Part shown: in pieces, positions 1 to 8,550 of the stretch
How positions within the stretch are numbered: position 1 is the stretch's first letter
How the letters are laid out: each line of letters opens with the position of its first letter
NCBI RefSeq assembly: GCF_009769165.1
Contig: NZ_CP043476.1
Span: 3,665,001 to 3,729,000 of the forward strand
From: Xanthomonas hyacinthi
GTDB taxonomy: Bacteria; Pseudomonadota; Gammaproteobacteria; Xanthomonadales; Xanthomonadaceae
DNA length: 64,000 nt
Direction: 5' to 3'
Translations under genes and position numbers: made by a program
Notes under the pieces: generated by a model
What the model was told of the DNA's origin: nothing
The model's input: only the letters and a program-made list of their open reading frames with translations
Databases searched by the model: none

Positions 1-72
1 TCCTTGATAGGTCGGCGGATGATAGGAGCGCGTGGCGGAGAACGCCATGCTTGCCCGCCGCCTGCGACGCGT

Positions 73-110
73 GCCGGCCGGCGCGGCCATGCAGCGCCGG
101 CCGGCGCGGC
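73..110. repeat. Short GC direct repeat upstream of the dipeptidase
   Basis: The 15-mer GCCGGCCGGCGCGGC occurs at 73-87 and again at 96-110, separated by eight bases. Its first ten bases are palindromic, so the pair could also fold. It lies about 125 bp before the dipeptidase start. I see nothing else recognisable in positions 1-235. Confidence 0.4.
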
Positions 111-235
111 GAACCGCCGGCGGTACTTTCGGCACTGACCGCCGCGCGCCGGATGCAGTGCTATGCGGGGCGGCGCGCACGGCTGTCAGCGGCCACGGGG
201 TGGGTCATCACTTGATTACAGCGGGAGAGAGGGCG

Positions 236-1396
236 ATGAGCGAAGCATGGACCCGGCGGCAATGGCTGGGCCTGTCCGGCAGCGCGCTGCTGGCGGGGCT
301 GCTGCCCGCGACGGCGCCGGCAGGCGCGGCGGCGGTGCCGGCTGTGCCAGCCACGGCCAAGCGCGAGGGCGCGACCGACGCCGCGGCGCTGTACCGGCGC
401 GCGCTGGTGCTCGACGCCAACACCCTGGCCTCGATCGGCCAGCTGGCCGGCGACGACGACAGTGCCGACCGCATACGCCAGCTGCGCGATTCCGGCGTGA
501 CCGCGTTGAAGACCACGCTGGGCGGCGCCGACGGCGACTTCGAAGCGGCGGTGAAGGACATCGCCGCCGCGCAGGCGCTGGTCGAGCACTATCCGCAGCA
601 CTTCCTGAAAGTGCTGCGCCACGACGACCTGCGCCGGGCCAAGCGCGAGGACAGGATCGCGCTGATCTTCTCCTTCGAATCGGCCGCGATGCTGGAGGAC
701 AAGCCCGAGCGCATCGACCTGTTCCGCCAGCTCGGCGTGCGCGTGATGCAGCTGTCCTACAACCACGCCTCGCCGTTCGGCAGCGGCTGCCTGGACGGCG
801 ATGCCGGCGGTGTCACCGCGCTCGGGCACGAGGCGATCACGCGGATGAACCGGCTCGGCGTGGCGCTGGACCTGAGCCATGCCAACGCGCAGACCACCCG
901 CGAGGGCATCGCGCTGTCGCAGCGGCCGCCGGTGATCACCCACGCCGGCTGCAGCGCGGTGTTCGCGCATCCGCGCAACAAGCTCGACCGCGACATGCGC
1001 GCGCTGGCCGACAAGGGCGGGGTGATGGGCATCTACATGCTGCCGTTCCTGACCGAGGACAGCCGCCAGCCGCAGCTGGCCGATTATCTGCGGCACATGC
1101 GGCATGCGCTGGACGTGTGCGGCGAGGACCACGTCGGCATCGGTACCGATTCGATGTTCTTCCCGGTCACCGCGCAGGACGTGCGCGAGATGGACAAGCA
1201 GATGCAGCAGCGCCGCCGCGACGGCATCGGTGCACCCGGCGAGAACCGCACGCCGTACCTGCCCGACGTCAACAGCGTGCGCAAGCTCGAACGCGTCGCC
1301 GATGGCCTGCTGCGCCACGGCTACGGCGCGCGGGTGACCGAAAAGGTGCTGGGGCTGAACTTCGACCGGGTCTTCGGCGCGATCTGGGCGGCCTGA
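236..1396 (+). CDS. Membrane dipeptidase (peptidase family M19), Tat-exported
   Basis: A 386-residue protein of the renal-dipeptidase/M19 family, which are zinc hydrolases that cleave dipeptides. The start at 236 places a twin-arginine signal at once (TRRQWLGLSG, then a hydrophobic Ala/Leu stretch), so export to the periplasm is expected. Family features seen are LDANTLASIGQ near the mature N-terminus, the metal-ligand region DLSHAN, ITHAGCSAV, and HVGIGTDSMFF towards the C-terminus. Longer upstream frames lack a signal and were rejected as starts. No neighbouring gene on the left falls in the window. The family call is firm; the true substrate is unknown. Confidence 0.9.
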   Translation: MSEAWTRRQWLGLSGSALLAGLLPATAPAGAAAVPAVPATAKREGATDAAALYRRALVLDANTLASIGQLAGDDDSADRIRQLRDSGVTALKTTLGGADGDFEAAVKDIAAAQALVEHYPQHFLKVLRHDDLRRAKREDRIALIFSFESAAMLEDKPERIDLFRQLGVRVMQLSYNHASPFGSGCLDGDAGGVTALGHEAITRMNRLGVALDLSHANAQTTREGIALSQRPPVITHAGCSAVFAHPRNKLDRDMRALADKGGVMGIYMLPFLTEDSRQPQLADYLRHMRHALDVCGEDHVGIGTDSMFFPVTAQDVREMDKQMQQRRRDGIGAPGENRTPYLPDVNSVRKLERVADGLLRHGYGARVTEKVLGLNFDRVFGAIWAA

Positions 1397-1673
1397 CGCG
1401 CGCGCCCAGATCGCGTGCGCCGGTGGACTGCGGCGTTGCATGCAGCGCGCCGGACTGTTCCAGCGGTGCTGCGCCGAACGCATTGACCCGCTTATGGCGC
1501 AGGTCCAGACTTGCGCCCTCGTCCACCGTATCGCCCGCCCTCCCATGCCGCACGCACCGCTGCTGATATTGCCCAACGATGCCCTGCGCGCCAGCGCGGG
1601 CCGGGTGCGCCTGCCTGACGGTATGGACAACGCCGAGCCGTAGCGCTCCGCCGCCGCCGATCCGCCGCAGACG
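1397..1673. other. Intergenic stretch, no gene recognised
   Basis: About 280 bp between the dipeptidase stop and a terminator-like hairpin. A plus-strand open frame at 1440-1643 can be read, but it has no ribosome site and no recognisable product. A small RNA ending at the hairpin 1674-1696 is possible but unsupported. Confidence 0.3.
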
Positions 1674-1696
1674 AGCACCCGATGGGTGCTTTTTTA
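1674..1696 (+). terminator. Rho-independent terminator
   Basis: The arms AGCACCC and GGGTGCT enclose a 3-base loop and are followed by six or seven T residues. It ends transcription arriving from the left, or acts as an early attenuator if the promoter of the EF-G paralogue lies further upstream. Confidence 0.75.
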
Positions 1697-1746
1697 TTGC
1701 CTTTTTTCCAGCTTTCCCACTTCCGAGACGCGAAGGAGAACGTGCC

Positions 1747-1776
1747 ATGCACCACGCCGCCGAACCCGAAATCTAG
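1747..1776 (+). CDS. Possible 9-codon leader peptide before the EF-G paralogue
   Basis: ATG at 1747 follows a strong Shine-Dalgarno sequence AAGGAG (1733-1738) at good spacing and reads MHHAAEPEI before TAG. The last base of the stop codon begins an 11-bp perfect hairpin (1776-1808). The downstream EF-G-like gene has only a weak ribosome site. The arrangement looks like a translated leader with a regulatory stem-loop, but no homologue is known to me and it could be fortuitous. Confidence 0.4.
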   Translation: MHHAAEPEI

Positions 1777-1808
1777 CCGCATGCCCACGCGCCAACCGGG
1801 GCATGCGG
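1776..1808 (+). promoter_or_regulatory. Perfect 11-bp stem-loop between leader ORF and EF-G paralogue
   Basis: GCCGCATGCCC (1776-1786) and GGGCATGCGGC (1798-1808) are exact inverted repeats around an 11-base loop. No T tract follows, so it is not a classical terminator. It starts at the stop codon of the putative leader peptide, so a ribosome pausing there would mask the left arm. A role in controlling the downstream GTPase is inference. Confidence 0.5.
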
Positions 1809-1838
1809 CCTCTCCGTGTTGGCACTGGAACCCATCTC

Positions 1839-3902
1839 ATGAACACCCAAACCCTTTCCCGCTGGCGCAACCTCGGCATCATCGCCCACATCGACGCCGG
1901 CAAGACCACCCTCACCGAACGCCTGCTGTGGGCCACCGGCGCGATCCATCGCGTCGGCGAAGTCCACGACGGCGCCGCCACCACCGACTTCTCCGACATC
2001 GAACGCGCCCGCGGCATCACCATCGGCGCGGCCGCGGTGCAGGCGCAGTGGTCCGCGCGCGGGCAGCCGGCGCATCGACTCACCCTGATCGACACCCCCG
2101 GGCACATCGATTTCGCGATCGAGGTGGAACGCTCGCTGCGCGTGCTCGACGGCGCGGTCGCGGTGTTCTCCGCGGTCGACGGCGTGCAGCCGCAATCGGA
2201 AACCGTGTGGCGCCAGGCGCGCCGGCATGGCGTGCCGCTGCTCGCCTTCGTCAACAAGATGGACCGCGCCGGCGCCTCGTTCGACGGCGTGCTGGCGCAG
2301 CTGCGCAGCAAGCTCGACGCCACGGTGTGGGCGGTCGGCGTGCCGCTGCCGGGCGATTCCGGCTTCGACGGCTGGGTCGACCTGGTCGGGCGCCGCGTGC
2401 TGGCGTGGGATGGCGACGGACGCATGTCCGCGCGTGCATGGAACCTGCAGGACGCTGCCGCGTTCGCCGCTGCGCGCGAGCGACTGATCGCCGCGGTGGC
2501 CGAGCACGACGACGCGCTGGCGCAGGCCTATCTGGAAGGGCGTGCGATCGACGCGGACGCACTGCGCGCGGCGTTGCGACGCGCCACCCTGGCCGGTGCC
2601 GGGGTGCCGGTACTGGCCGGCTCGGCGTTCAAGAGCAAGGGCATCGAGCCGTTGCTGGACGCGATCGTCGACTGGCTGCCGTCGCCGCTGGACCGCCCGC
2701 CGGTGCCGGCGACGCGCGACGCGGATGACGCCAGCGGCACGGATGCCGCACACGTTGCGCAACTGGCGCCGGATCCGTCCGGTCCATTGGCGGCGCTGGT
2801 GTTCAAGGTCGCGCATACCGCGCAGGGGCCGCTGGCCTTCGTGCGCGTGTATGCGGGCACCTTGCGTGTCGGCGACACGGTGTGGACGTCGCAGGCGCGG
2901 CGCCTGCGACGGGTCGGGCGCCTGGCGGTGGTGCAGGCGCAGCGCACCCACGACGTGGTGCAGGCCTGCGCCGGCGAGATCGTGGCCATCCTCGGCTGGA
3001 AGGACGCGAGCAGCGGCGAGACGCTCAGCGACGGCGATCAGCGTTGGGTGCTGGAGAGCATCCGCACGCAGCCGCCGGTGCTGGCGTGGCGTCTCGGCGC
3101 GGCCAATGCCGCGGAACTGGTGCGGATGGGGCAGGGACTGGCGCGGCTGGCGCAGGAAGATCCCTCGCTGCGCGTCGACAGCGATGCCGAGACCGGCGAA
3201 ACCCTGGTCTGGGGCATGGGTGAGCTGCACCTGGAGGTGACCGTGGAGCGCCTGCGCAGCGAGTGGCAGGTGGATGTGCGCAGCGCCGCGCCGCGCGTGG
3301 CCTACCAGGAAACGCTGCGCGCCGCGGCGCTGGGCGTGGTCGGGCGGCTGTCCAAGCAGAACGGCGGCCATGGCCAGTTCGCGCAAGTGGTGCTGGACAT
3401 CGTGCCGCGCGCGGACGGCGAGGTCGCGTTCGTGGACCGCAGCCGCGGCGGCGTGGTGCCGAAGGCCTTCGTCGCCGCGACCGAGAAGGGCGTGCGTGCG
3501 GCGCTGGCGCAAGGCCCGCGCGGCTACCCGGTGGTCGGCGTGGAGGTGGCGCTGGTCGATGGCCTGGCGCATGCGGTGGATTCGTCGGACCTGGCGTTCC
3601 AGCGTGCGGCGTCGGAAGCGGTGAAGGCGGCGCTGGCGCAGGCCGGCACGCTGCTGCTGGAGCCGGTGATGGCGCTGGCGATCGACACCCCGGCGGCCAG
3701 CGTCGGCGACGTGCTCGGCGATCTGCAGCGGCGCGATGGACGCGTCGTGGCGATCGAAGAGCACGGCACGCGCGCCGACGTGCTCGCGCAGGCACCGCTG
3801 GCGCAACTGCAGGCCTACACCACCGCGTTGCGCTCGCTGACCCAGGGCCGCGCCTCGGCGAGCATGACCTTCGACGGTTACGCGGCGGTCAGGGCGGCGT
3901 GA
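1839..3902 (+). CDS. Elongation factor G paralogue (EF-G2-like translational GTPase)
   Basis: A 687-residue protein collinear with EF-G. G1 is AHIDAGKTT near the N-terminus, followed by switch I ending RARGITI, G3 DTPGHIDF, G4 NKMD and the SAFKSKG region. The domain IV/V signature reads HAVDSSDLAFQ where EF-G usually has a similar D-S-S motif. The start at 1839 puts MNTQTLSRWRNLGIIAHIDAGK at the N-terminus as in EF-G. The gene stands alone rather than in a str operon (rpsL-rpsG-fusA-tuf), so it is probably the second EF-G copy rather than the housekeeping one. Possible roles are ribosome recycling, a specialised elongation state, or ribosome protection. It is preceded by a leader ORF and hairpin and followed by a strong terminator. 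Confidence 0.88.
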   Translation: MNTQTLSRWRNLGIIAHIDAGKTTLTERLLWATGAIHRVGEVHDGAATTDFSDIERARGITIGAAAVQAQWSARGQPAHRLTLIDTPGHIDFAIEVERSLRVLDGAVAVFSAVDGVQPQSETVWRQARRHGVPLLAFVNKMDRAGASFDGVLAQLRSKLDATVWAVGVPLPGDSGFDGWVDLVGRRVLAWDGDGRMSARAWNLQDAAAFAAARERLIAAVAEHDDALAQAYLEGRAIDADALRAALRRATLAGAGVPVLAGSAFKSKGIEPLLDAIVDWLPSPLDRPPVPATRDADDASGTDAAHVAQLAPDPSGPLAALVFKVAHTAQGPLAFVRVYAGTLRVGDTVWTSQARRLRRVGRLAVVQAQRTHDVVQACAGEIVAILGWKDASSGETLSDGDQRWVLESIRTQPPVLAWRLGAANAAELVRMGQGLARLAQEDPSLRVDSDAETGETLVWGMGELHLEVTVERLRSEWQVDVRSAAPRVAYQETLRAAALGVVGRLSKQNGGHGQFAQVVLDIVPRADGEVAFVDRSRGGVVPKAFVAATEKGVRAALAQGPRGYPVVGVEVALVDGLAHAVDSSDLAFQRAASEAVKAALAQAGTLLLEPVMALAIDTPAASVGDVLGDLQRRDGRVVAIEEHGTRADVLAQAPLAQLQAYTTALRSLTQGRASASMTFDGYAAVRAA

Positions 3903-3937
3903 GTTCGCTTGACCGTCATGCCAGGCAGCAGGACGTT

Positions 3938-3968
3938 GAGGAGCCGGTTCGCCGGCTCCTCTTTTTTT
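3938..3968 (+). terminator. Strong Rho-independent terminator after the EF-G paralogue
   Basis: GAGGAGCCGG, the tetraloop TTCG and CCGGCTCCTC form a perfect 10-bp stem followed by seven T residues, 36 bp after the stop codon. Confidence 0.93.
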
Positions 3969-4032
3969 GCCCGGCGCTTGCGCGCGCGCCGCGATCCGGG
4001 CTTGATAGGCGCCCCCGACCCCGGAGCCGTGC

Positions 4033-4506
4033 ATGCGCCGATTCGTTGCCATCCTGGCCTTGCTGCCTGCGCTTGCCGCGGCGCAGGCACCGCCGTGCGC
4101 GACGCCGCTGCAGGTGGCCGCGCGGCTGTACCAGGCGCGCGACTTCTATTGGCGGCCGCAGAACCTGGACGGGCTGCTGACGCCGTCCTTCGCGCATGCG
4201 ATCAAGACCGAGCTCGCCTGCGCCGAGCGCGAAGGCATCTGCCGCCTGCACTACGACCCGTGGACCAATGCGCAGGACGGCGACATCCAGGGCACGCCGC
4301 GCTTCACCCTGGTGTCGGGCGGCTCCCTGGCCACCGTGCTGGAGGTGCGGGTGGACTATCGGCTGGCGCTCGGCGGCGCGGCCACCAGGCCGGGTACGGT
4401 GAAGATCGAACTGCAGCGCCGCGGCAACGGCTGCTGGGCGGTCAGCGACCTGATCTCGCCGGCCGGCGAATCGCTGTTCGCGCGGCTGTCCGACGCGCCG
4501 GAATAA
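4033..4506 (+). CDS. Small secreted protein of unknown function
   Basis: 157 residues starting with a typical Sec signal (MRRFVAILALLPALAAAQA), so the mature protein is probably periplasmic. Four cysteines remain after cleavage and may pair. The body (LYQARDFYWRPQNLDGLLTPSFA, then a beta-rich C-terminal half with a VEVRVDYRL-like strand) resembles small periplasmic DUF3828-like proteins, but I cannot assign it firmly. It sits alone between a terminator on the left and a minus-strand terminator on the right. Confidence 0.7.
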   Translation: MRRFVAILALLPALAAAQAPPCATPLQVAARLYQARDFYWRPQNLDGLLTPSFAHAIKTELACAEREGICRLHYDPWTNAQDGDIQGTPRFTLVSGGSLATVLEVRVDYRLALGGAATRPGTVKIELQRRGNGCWAVSDLISPAGESLFARLSDAPE

Positions 4507-4517
4507 TCGCCGAACAC

Positions 4518-4549
4518 AAAAAAACCACGCCGACCTGCGTCGGCGTGGT
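4518..4549 (-). terminator. Rho-independent terminator for minus-strand transcription
   Basis: The perfect 11-bp stem ACCACGCCGAC/GTCGGCGTGGT (4524-4549) has a 4-base loop. The run of A residues at 4518-4524 reads as a T tract on the minus strand. It would terminate a gene entering from the right, where only a glycosidase remnant is left. It may also slow plus-strand transcription of the secreted-protein gene. Confidence 0.85.
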
Positions 4550-4604
4550 TCGCACGACCTGCCCGCGCCCCGCAACGGGAGGGTGGGCGCGAAGGCGTCC
4601 GCGA

Positions 4605-4743
4605 CTATTGCAGCTTCAGCATCACGATCGCCTTGGCCGGCAGCGCCACTTCCAGCGTGCCGCGCGGCGGCCAGCCGCCGGGGATGGTGTCGTAGTGCAT
4701 GCGCAGCCCGGCCAGGAACTTGGTGGCCTCGCGCATCATCACG
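4605..4743 (-). pseudogene. C-terminal remnant of a glycoside hydrolase
   Basis: The minus strand ends in a coding-like stretch, REATKFLAGLRMHYDTIPGG then WPPRGTLEVALPAKAIVMLKLQ and a stop. The pattern of a small beta-domain ending in LPAKAIVML is typical of the last strand of alpha-amylase-, arabinofuranosidase- or xylosidase-type enzymes. Upstream sequence in the same frame (to 4901) is low-quality and unlike an enzyme, so only the tail survives. The terminator at 4518-4549 lies at the right place to be the one this lost gene once used. The enzyme family cannot be fixed from about 43 residues. Confidence 0.5.
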
Positions 4744-4937
4744 AGTGATGCAATGCCGCAGATTGCGTGCGTGGACTGCGGCATCGCACGCGCCTGGCAG
4801 TAGCGTGCAATCGCAGATGCTGCCGTGCGGCGTGGTGCATCGCTGCGCCAATTGCGCGGCGATGGCTTGCGAGCGGCTGCGCTGGTTATGCTGCGCGGCA
4901 CGCGTGGACTCCGCGCGCGCCCAACCAGGACCCGCGC

Positions 4938-5990
4938 ATGTCATCGATCTTCGGCCAGCTTCCCGACGGTACCGCCATCCAACGCCTGGTCCTGGACGGC
5001 GGTGCGGGCCTGCGCGCGGAACTGCTGACCTATGGCGGCCTGCTGCGCAGCTTGAGCCTGGACACCGCGCGCGGCCGCACCGAACTGGTGCTCGGCCTGC
5101 CGACGCTGGACGCGTACCTGCACGACCCCGCCTATCTCGGTGTGCTGGTCGGCCGCTTCGGCAATCGCATCGCCGGCGCAGCCTTCGACCTGGACGGACA
5201 GCGCTACGCGGTCGCCGCCAACGAGGGCGCCAATCACCTGCATGGCGGCGCGCGCGGATTCGGGCGCCGGGTGTGGTCGGTGCAGGCGCAGTCCGAGCGC
5301 AGCCTGCAACTTCGCTACGACTCGCCGGCCGGCGAGGAAGGCTATCCGGGCAACCTGCAGGTCAGCGCCGAGTTCAGCGTGCACGACCGCACCCTGGAAC
5401 TGCAGTTCGTCGCGCACAGCGATGCGCCGACCCCGCTCAATCTCACCCATCATCCGTACTTCAACCTGGCCGGCGATGCCGGCGTGGCGGCCGCCGCGCA
5501 ATGGCTGCGGGTGCCGGCCGACCGCTACCTGCCGGTGGCCGACGCGGCGCTGCTGCCGAGCGGCGAGATCGCTGCGGTGGCCGGCACGCCGTTCGACTTC
5601 CGCAGCCCGCGCGCGATCGCCGACAAGGATATCGCCGCCGATCCGCAGCTGCACCTGAGCGGCGGCTACGACCATTGCCTGGTGCTGGCGCAGGCGCGCG
5701 ACTGCAGCGCCGTGCTGTATTCGCCGCACAGCGGCGTGGCCATGCGCATCGCCAGCGCGATGCCGGCGCTGCAACTGTACGAAGGGCATTGGCTGGACCG
5801 CCAGCATCCGGGCCTGGGCCGCGGCGTGTGCCTGGAGCCGCAGGGCTATCCGGATGCGCCGAACCAGCCCGGCTTTCCCGACACCATCCTGCGTCCCGGC
5901 CAGGTCTACCGGCACCGCATCGAATACCGCTTCGCCGAGGTCGGCGCGAATGCCGAGTGGGCCGCGGTGGAGGCGGCGCTGGCAGATTGA
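4938..5990 (+). CDS. galM: Aldose 1-epimerase (galactose mutarotase)
   Basis: 350 residues. Mutarotase motifs are in order: GRFGNRIAGAAF near residue 75, HLHGGARGFGRRVW, the catalytic-histidine region LTHHPYFNLAG, and the catalytic-base region ALQLYEGHWLD near the C-terminus. The enzyme interconverts alpha and beta anomers of aldohexoses and works in the cytoplasm. The ATG at 4938 was chosen because the preceding frame has no conserved sequence. It is monocistronic as far as can be seen and is followed by a family A palindrome that separates it from the convergent gene on the right. Confidence 0.93.
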   Translation: MSSIFGQLPDGTAIQRLVLDGGAGLRAELLTYGGLLRSLSLDTARGRTELVLGLPTLDAYLHDPAYLGVLVGRFGNRIAGAAFDLDGQRYAVAANEGANHLHGGARGFGRRVWSVQAQSERSLQLRYDSPAGEEGYPGNLQVSAEFSVHDRTLELQFVAHSDAPTPLNLTHHPYFNLAGDAGVAAAAQWLRVPADRYLPVADAALLPSGEIAAVAGTPFDFRSPRAIADKDIAADPQLHLSGGYDHCLVLAQARDCSAVLYSPHSGVAMRIASAMPALQLYEGHWLDRQHPGLGRGVCLEPQGYPDAPNQPGFPDTILRPGQVYRHRIEYRFAEVGANAEWAAVEAALAD

Positions 5991-6033
5991 GGTGTGATGC
6001 AGAGGCGGCTCAATCGGGTGCAGGTAAACGGAG

Positions 6034-6109
6034 TCTTGTGGGAGCGCCTTCAGTCGCGATGGGCATTCCCGATAAAGCCCCGTCGCAACTGAAGTCGCTC
6101 CCACAGGGA
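6034..6109. repeat. Family A palindromic intergenic repeat, copy 1
   Basis: Left arm TCTTGTGGGAGCGCCTTCAG and right arm CTGAAGTCGCTCCCACAGGG form a long imperfect hairpin around a short GATAAAG-containing loop. It lies between the convergent genes galM and the CcsA-like gene. Other copies are at 15541, 34529, 45137, 46151 and 53220. Confidence 0.88.
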
Positions 6110-6139
6110 TGAATCCGGCTCCCCTGTTACCCGCAGCCG

Positions 6140-6934
6140 TTACTGCGGATGCCCGAGCACCAGTTCGATCACGAACTTGCTGCCGAAGAACGCCAGCAGC
6201 AGCAACAGCATCGCCGCCAGTGTCCAGTGCACCGCCTTGATCCCGCGCCAGCCGTAGCGCCAGCGGCCGAACAGCAGCGCGCCGAACACGATCCACGACA
6301 GCACGCTGAGCACGCTCTTCTGCACCAGCCGCTGCGCCAGGAAATCCTGCACGAACAGCACCCCGGTCAGCAGGGTCAGGGTCAGCAGGATGAAGCCGAC
6401 CACGATGGTGCGGAACAGCAGCGTCTCCAGCGCGGTCAGCGGCGGCAGCGCACGCAGCCACGGATGGAAGTCGCGACGGCGCAGCGCGCGTTCCTGCAGC
6501 CACAGCATCACCGCCAGCAGCGCGGCGATGCCGAGCGTGGCGTAGGCCAGCAGCGCCATCCACGCGTGCAGCTGCAGCCGCCAGTCCAGCACCGGCGCCG
6601 GCTCGTGGCCGTGCGAGTGGTAGGCCAGCAGCAGCGCGGCCGACAGCGGGAATACCACCACGCCCAGCGCCGCCATGCGCCCGCTGGCGCCGACCAGCGC
6701 GGTCATCAGCGCCATGCCCAGGCTGACCAGCGACAGCGCGGCGAAGAAGTGCATGTCCGGCCCGCCGGCGGTGTGCAGCGCCACCTGCACGTGGTAGCCC
6801 GCATGCAGCGCCACCGCCGGCAGCGCCGCCCACAGCCAGCCGCGGCTGCGCTCGACCCGGTCGCGCACCACCGAGCCGACCAGCAGGCCGGTGGCGGTCA
6901 GGTACAGCAGGGTCGCGACGAGGATGAGGAGCAT
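6140..6934 (-). CDS. CcsA/YpjD-like integral membrane protein (cytochrome c assembly family)
   Basis: 264 residues starting MLLILVATLLYLTATGLL, with about eight hydrophobic segments. The family hallmarks are a conserved histidine in HAGYHVQVAL, LQLHAWMALLAYATLG, and WRYGWRGIKAVHWTLAAMLLLLLAFFGSKFV at the end. It belongs to the CcsA/HemX-like family. In gammaproteobacteria it is often found beside ffh, as here, where it is divergently transcribed. A longer frame upstream gives a Pro/Gly-rich N-terminus and was rejected. A haem-handling role is a family inference. Confidence 0.82.
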   Translation of the reverse strand: MLLILVATLLYLTATGLLVGSVVRDRVERSRGWLWAALPAVALHAGYHVQVALHTAGGPDMHFFAALSLVSLGMALMTALVGASGRMAALGVVVFPLSAALLLAYHSHGHEPAPVLDWRLQLHAWMALLAYATLGIAALLAVMLWLQERALRRRDFHPWLRALPPLTALETLLFRTIVVGFILLTLTLLTGVLFVQDFLAQRLVQKSVLSVLSWIVFGALLFGRWRYGWRGIKAVHWTLAAMLLLLLAFFGSKFVIELVLGHPQ

Positions 6935-7042
6935 CGCGCCAGTTTCGCATATCGGGCCGGCGCTGGTGGCGCGGGTACCGTCCTGCGGGCGCGGCGGAGG
7001 CGCCAGGACGCCGCCGCCGCCGGGATCGCCGGCGGGCGCGGC

Positions 7043-7048
7043 TATAAT
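7043..7048 (+). promoter_or_regulatory. -10 element of ffh
   Basis: A consensus TATAAT lies 33 bp before the ffh start codon. The expected -35 position is GC-rich and shows no clear TTGACA-like hexamer, so the promoter call rests on the -10 alone. Confidence 0.5.
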
Positions 7049-7080
7049 CGGCAACCGTTTTCCATTTGCGACCCGCCCGC

Positions 7081-8469
7081 ATGTTCGAATCCCTCACCCA
7101 ACGCCTCTCCGGCACCATGCAGCGCCTGCGCGGCCGCGGCCGCCTGACCGAGGAGAACATCCGCGAAGCCACCCGCGAGGTGCGCATCGCGCTGCTCGAG
7201 GCCGACGTCGCGCTGCCCGTGGTGCAGGCGCTGATCGAGCGCATCAAGGTGCGCGCGGTCGGCCAGGAAGTGCTCAAGAGCCTGACCCCGGGCCAGGCGC
7301 TGATCAAGGTCGTGCGCGACGAGCTGACCACGGTAATGGGCTCGGCCGCCAGCGACCTCAACCTCAACGTGCCGGCGCCGGCGATCGTGCTGATGGCCGG
7401 CCTGCAGGGCGCGGGCAAGACCACCACGGTCGGCAAGCTGGCCAAGCACCTGAAGGAAAAGCGCAAGAAGAAGGTGATGGTGGTCTCGGCCGACGTCTAC
7501 CGTCCGGCCGCGATCGAGCAGCTCAAGACCCTGGCCGAGCAGGTCGGCGTGCTGTTCTTCCCGTCCGAGGCCTCGCAGCAGCCGGTGGACATCGTCCGCG
7601 CCGCGATCGCCGATGCGCGCAAGTCCTTCGTCGACGTGCTATTGGTCGACACTGCCGGCCGCCTCGCCATCGACGAAGCGATGATGACCGAGATCAAGGC
7701 GCTGCACGCCGCGATCAACCCGGCCGAAACCCTGTTCGTGGTCGATGCGATGACCGGCCAGGACGCGGCCAATACCGCCAAGGCGTTCAGCGAAGCGCTG
7801 CCGCTGACCGGCGTGGTGCTGACCAAGACCGACGGCGACGCCCGTGGCGGCGCCGCGCTGAGCGTGCGCTACATCACCGGCAAGCCGATCAAGTTCATCG
7901 GCGTGGGCGAAAAGCCCGACGGGCTGGACGTGTTCCATCCCGACCGCCTGGCCAGCCGGATCCTGGACATGGGCGACGTGCTGTCGCTGGTCGAACAGGT
8001 CGAGCACCAGGTCGACAAGGACAAGGCGCAGAAGCTCGCCGAGAAGGTCGCCAAGGGCAAGAAGTTCGACCTCAACGACATGCGCGACCAGCTCGAGCAG
8101 ATGCAGAACATGGGCGGCATTTCCGGGCTGATGGACAAGTTGCCGGGCATGGGCCAGATCCCCGAGCACCTCAAGCAGCAGGTCGCCGGCAACAAGGACG
8201 TGCCGCGGATGATCGCCATCATCGGCTCGATGACCAAGAAGGAGCGGCGCAATCCGACCCTGCTCAACGGTTCGCGCCGCGCCCGCATCGCGCGCGGCTC
8301 CGGCACCCAGCCGGCCGACGTCAACAAGCTGATGAAGCAGTACCAGCAGATGGAAAAGATGATGTCCAAGATGGCCGGCGGTGGCATGAAGGGCCTGATG
8401 CGCGGCATGAAGGGCATGATGGGCGGCATGGGTGGCATGGGCGGCCGCGGCGGCCTGCCGTTCCGCTGA
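7081..8469 (+). CDS. ffh: Signal recognition particle protein Ffh
   Basis: 462 residues. The N-terminal four-helix domain leads into the GTPase domain, with G1 GLQGAGKTTTVGKLA near residue 105, DTAGR, and TKTDGDARGG. The methionine-rich M domain ends in a run of Gly/Met (MKGLMRGMKGMMGGMGG) that binds signal peptides and 4.5S RNA. It targets nascent membrane proteins to FtsY and the Sec translocon. The start at 7081 gives MFESLTQRLSGTMQRLRGRG, matching the family. Confidence 0.97.
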   Translation: MFESLTQRLSGTMQRLRGRGRLTEENIREATREVRIALLEADVALPVVQALIERIKVRAVGQEVLKSLTPGQALIKVVRDELTTVMGSAASDLNLNVPAPAIVLMAGLQGAGKTTTVGKLAKHLKEKRKKKVMVVSADVYRPAAIEQLKTLAEQVGVLFFPSEASQQPVDIVRAAIADARKSFVDVLLVDTAGRLAIDEAMMTEIKALHAAINPAETLFVVDAMTGQDAANTAKAFSEALPLTGVVLTKTDGDARGGAALSVRYITGKPIKFIGVGEKPDGLDVFHPDRLASRILDMGDVLSLVEQVEHQVDKDKAQKLAEKVAKGKKFDLNDMRDQLEQMQNMGGISGLMDKLPGMGQIPEHLKQQVAGNKDVPRMIAIIGSMTKKERRNPTLLNGSRRARIARGSGTQPADVNKLMKQYQQMEKMMSKMAGGGMKGLMRGMKGMMGGMGGMGGRGGLPFR

Positions 8470-8514
8470 GCCTGCGCAACAGCGCCCCGAAAAGGAGCAC
8501 CGACGCACGTAAAG

Positions 8515-8550
8515 CCCCTCTCCCCCCGGGAGAGGGGTTGGGGTGAGGGT
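8515..8550. repeat. Dispersed hairpin CCCCTCTCCC-N3-GGGAGAGGGG
   Basis: CCCCTCTCCC (8515-8524) and GGGAGAGGGG (8528-8537) are perfect arms, followed by TTGGGGTGAGGGTC. The same unit is present in inverted orientation at 18411-18447. It leads directly into the 45-bp tandem repeat. Confidence 0.85.

Noticed and set aside
1440..1643. Plus-strand 67-codon ORF before the terminator at 1674
   Set aside because: No ribosome site, unusual composition and no recognisable motif; it may be a chance open frame in GC-rich DNA.
161..1678. Long minus-strand ORF opposite the dipeptidase
   Set aside because: It is antisense to a clear M19 gene and His/Arg/Gln-rich, as expected from third-position GC bias on the other strand.
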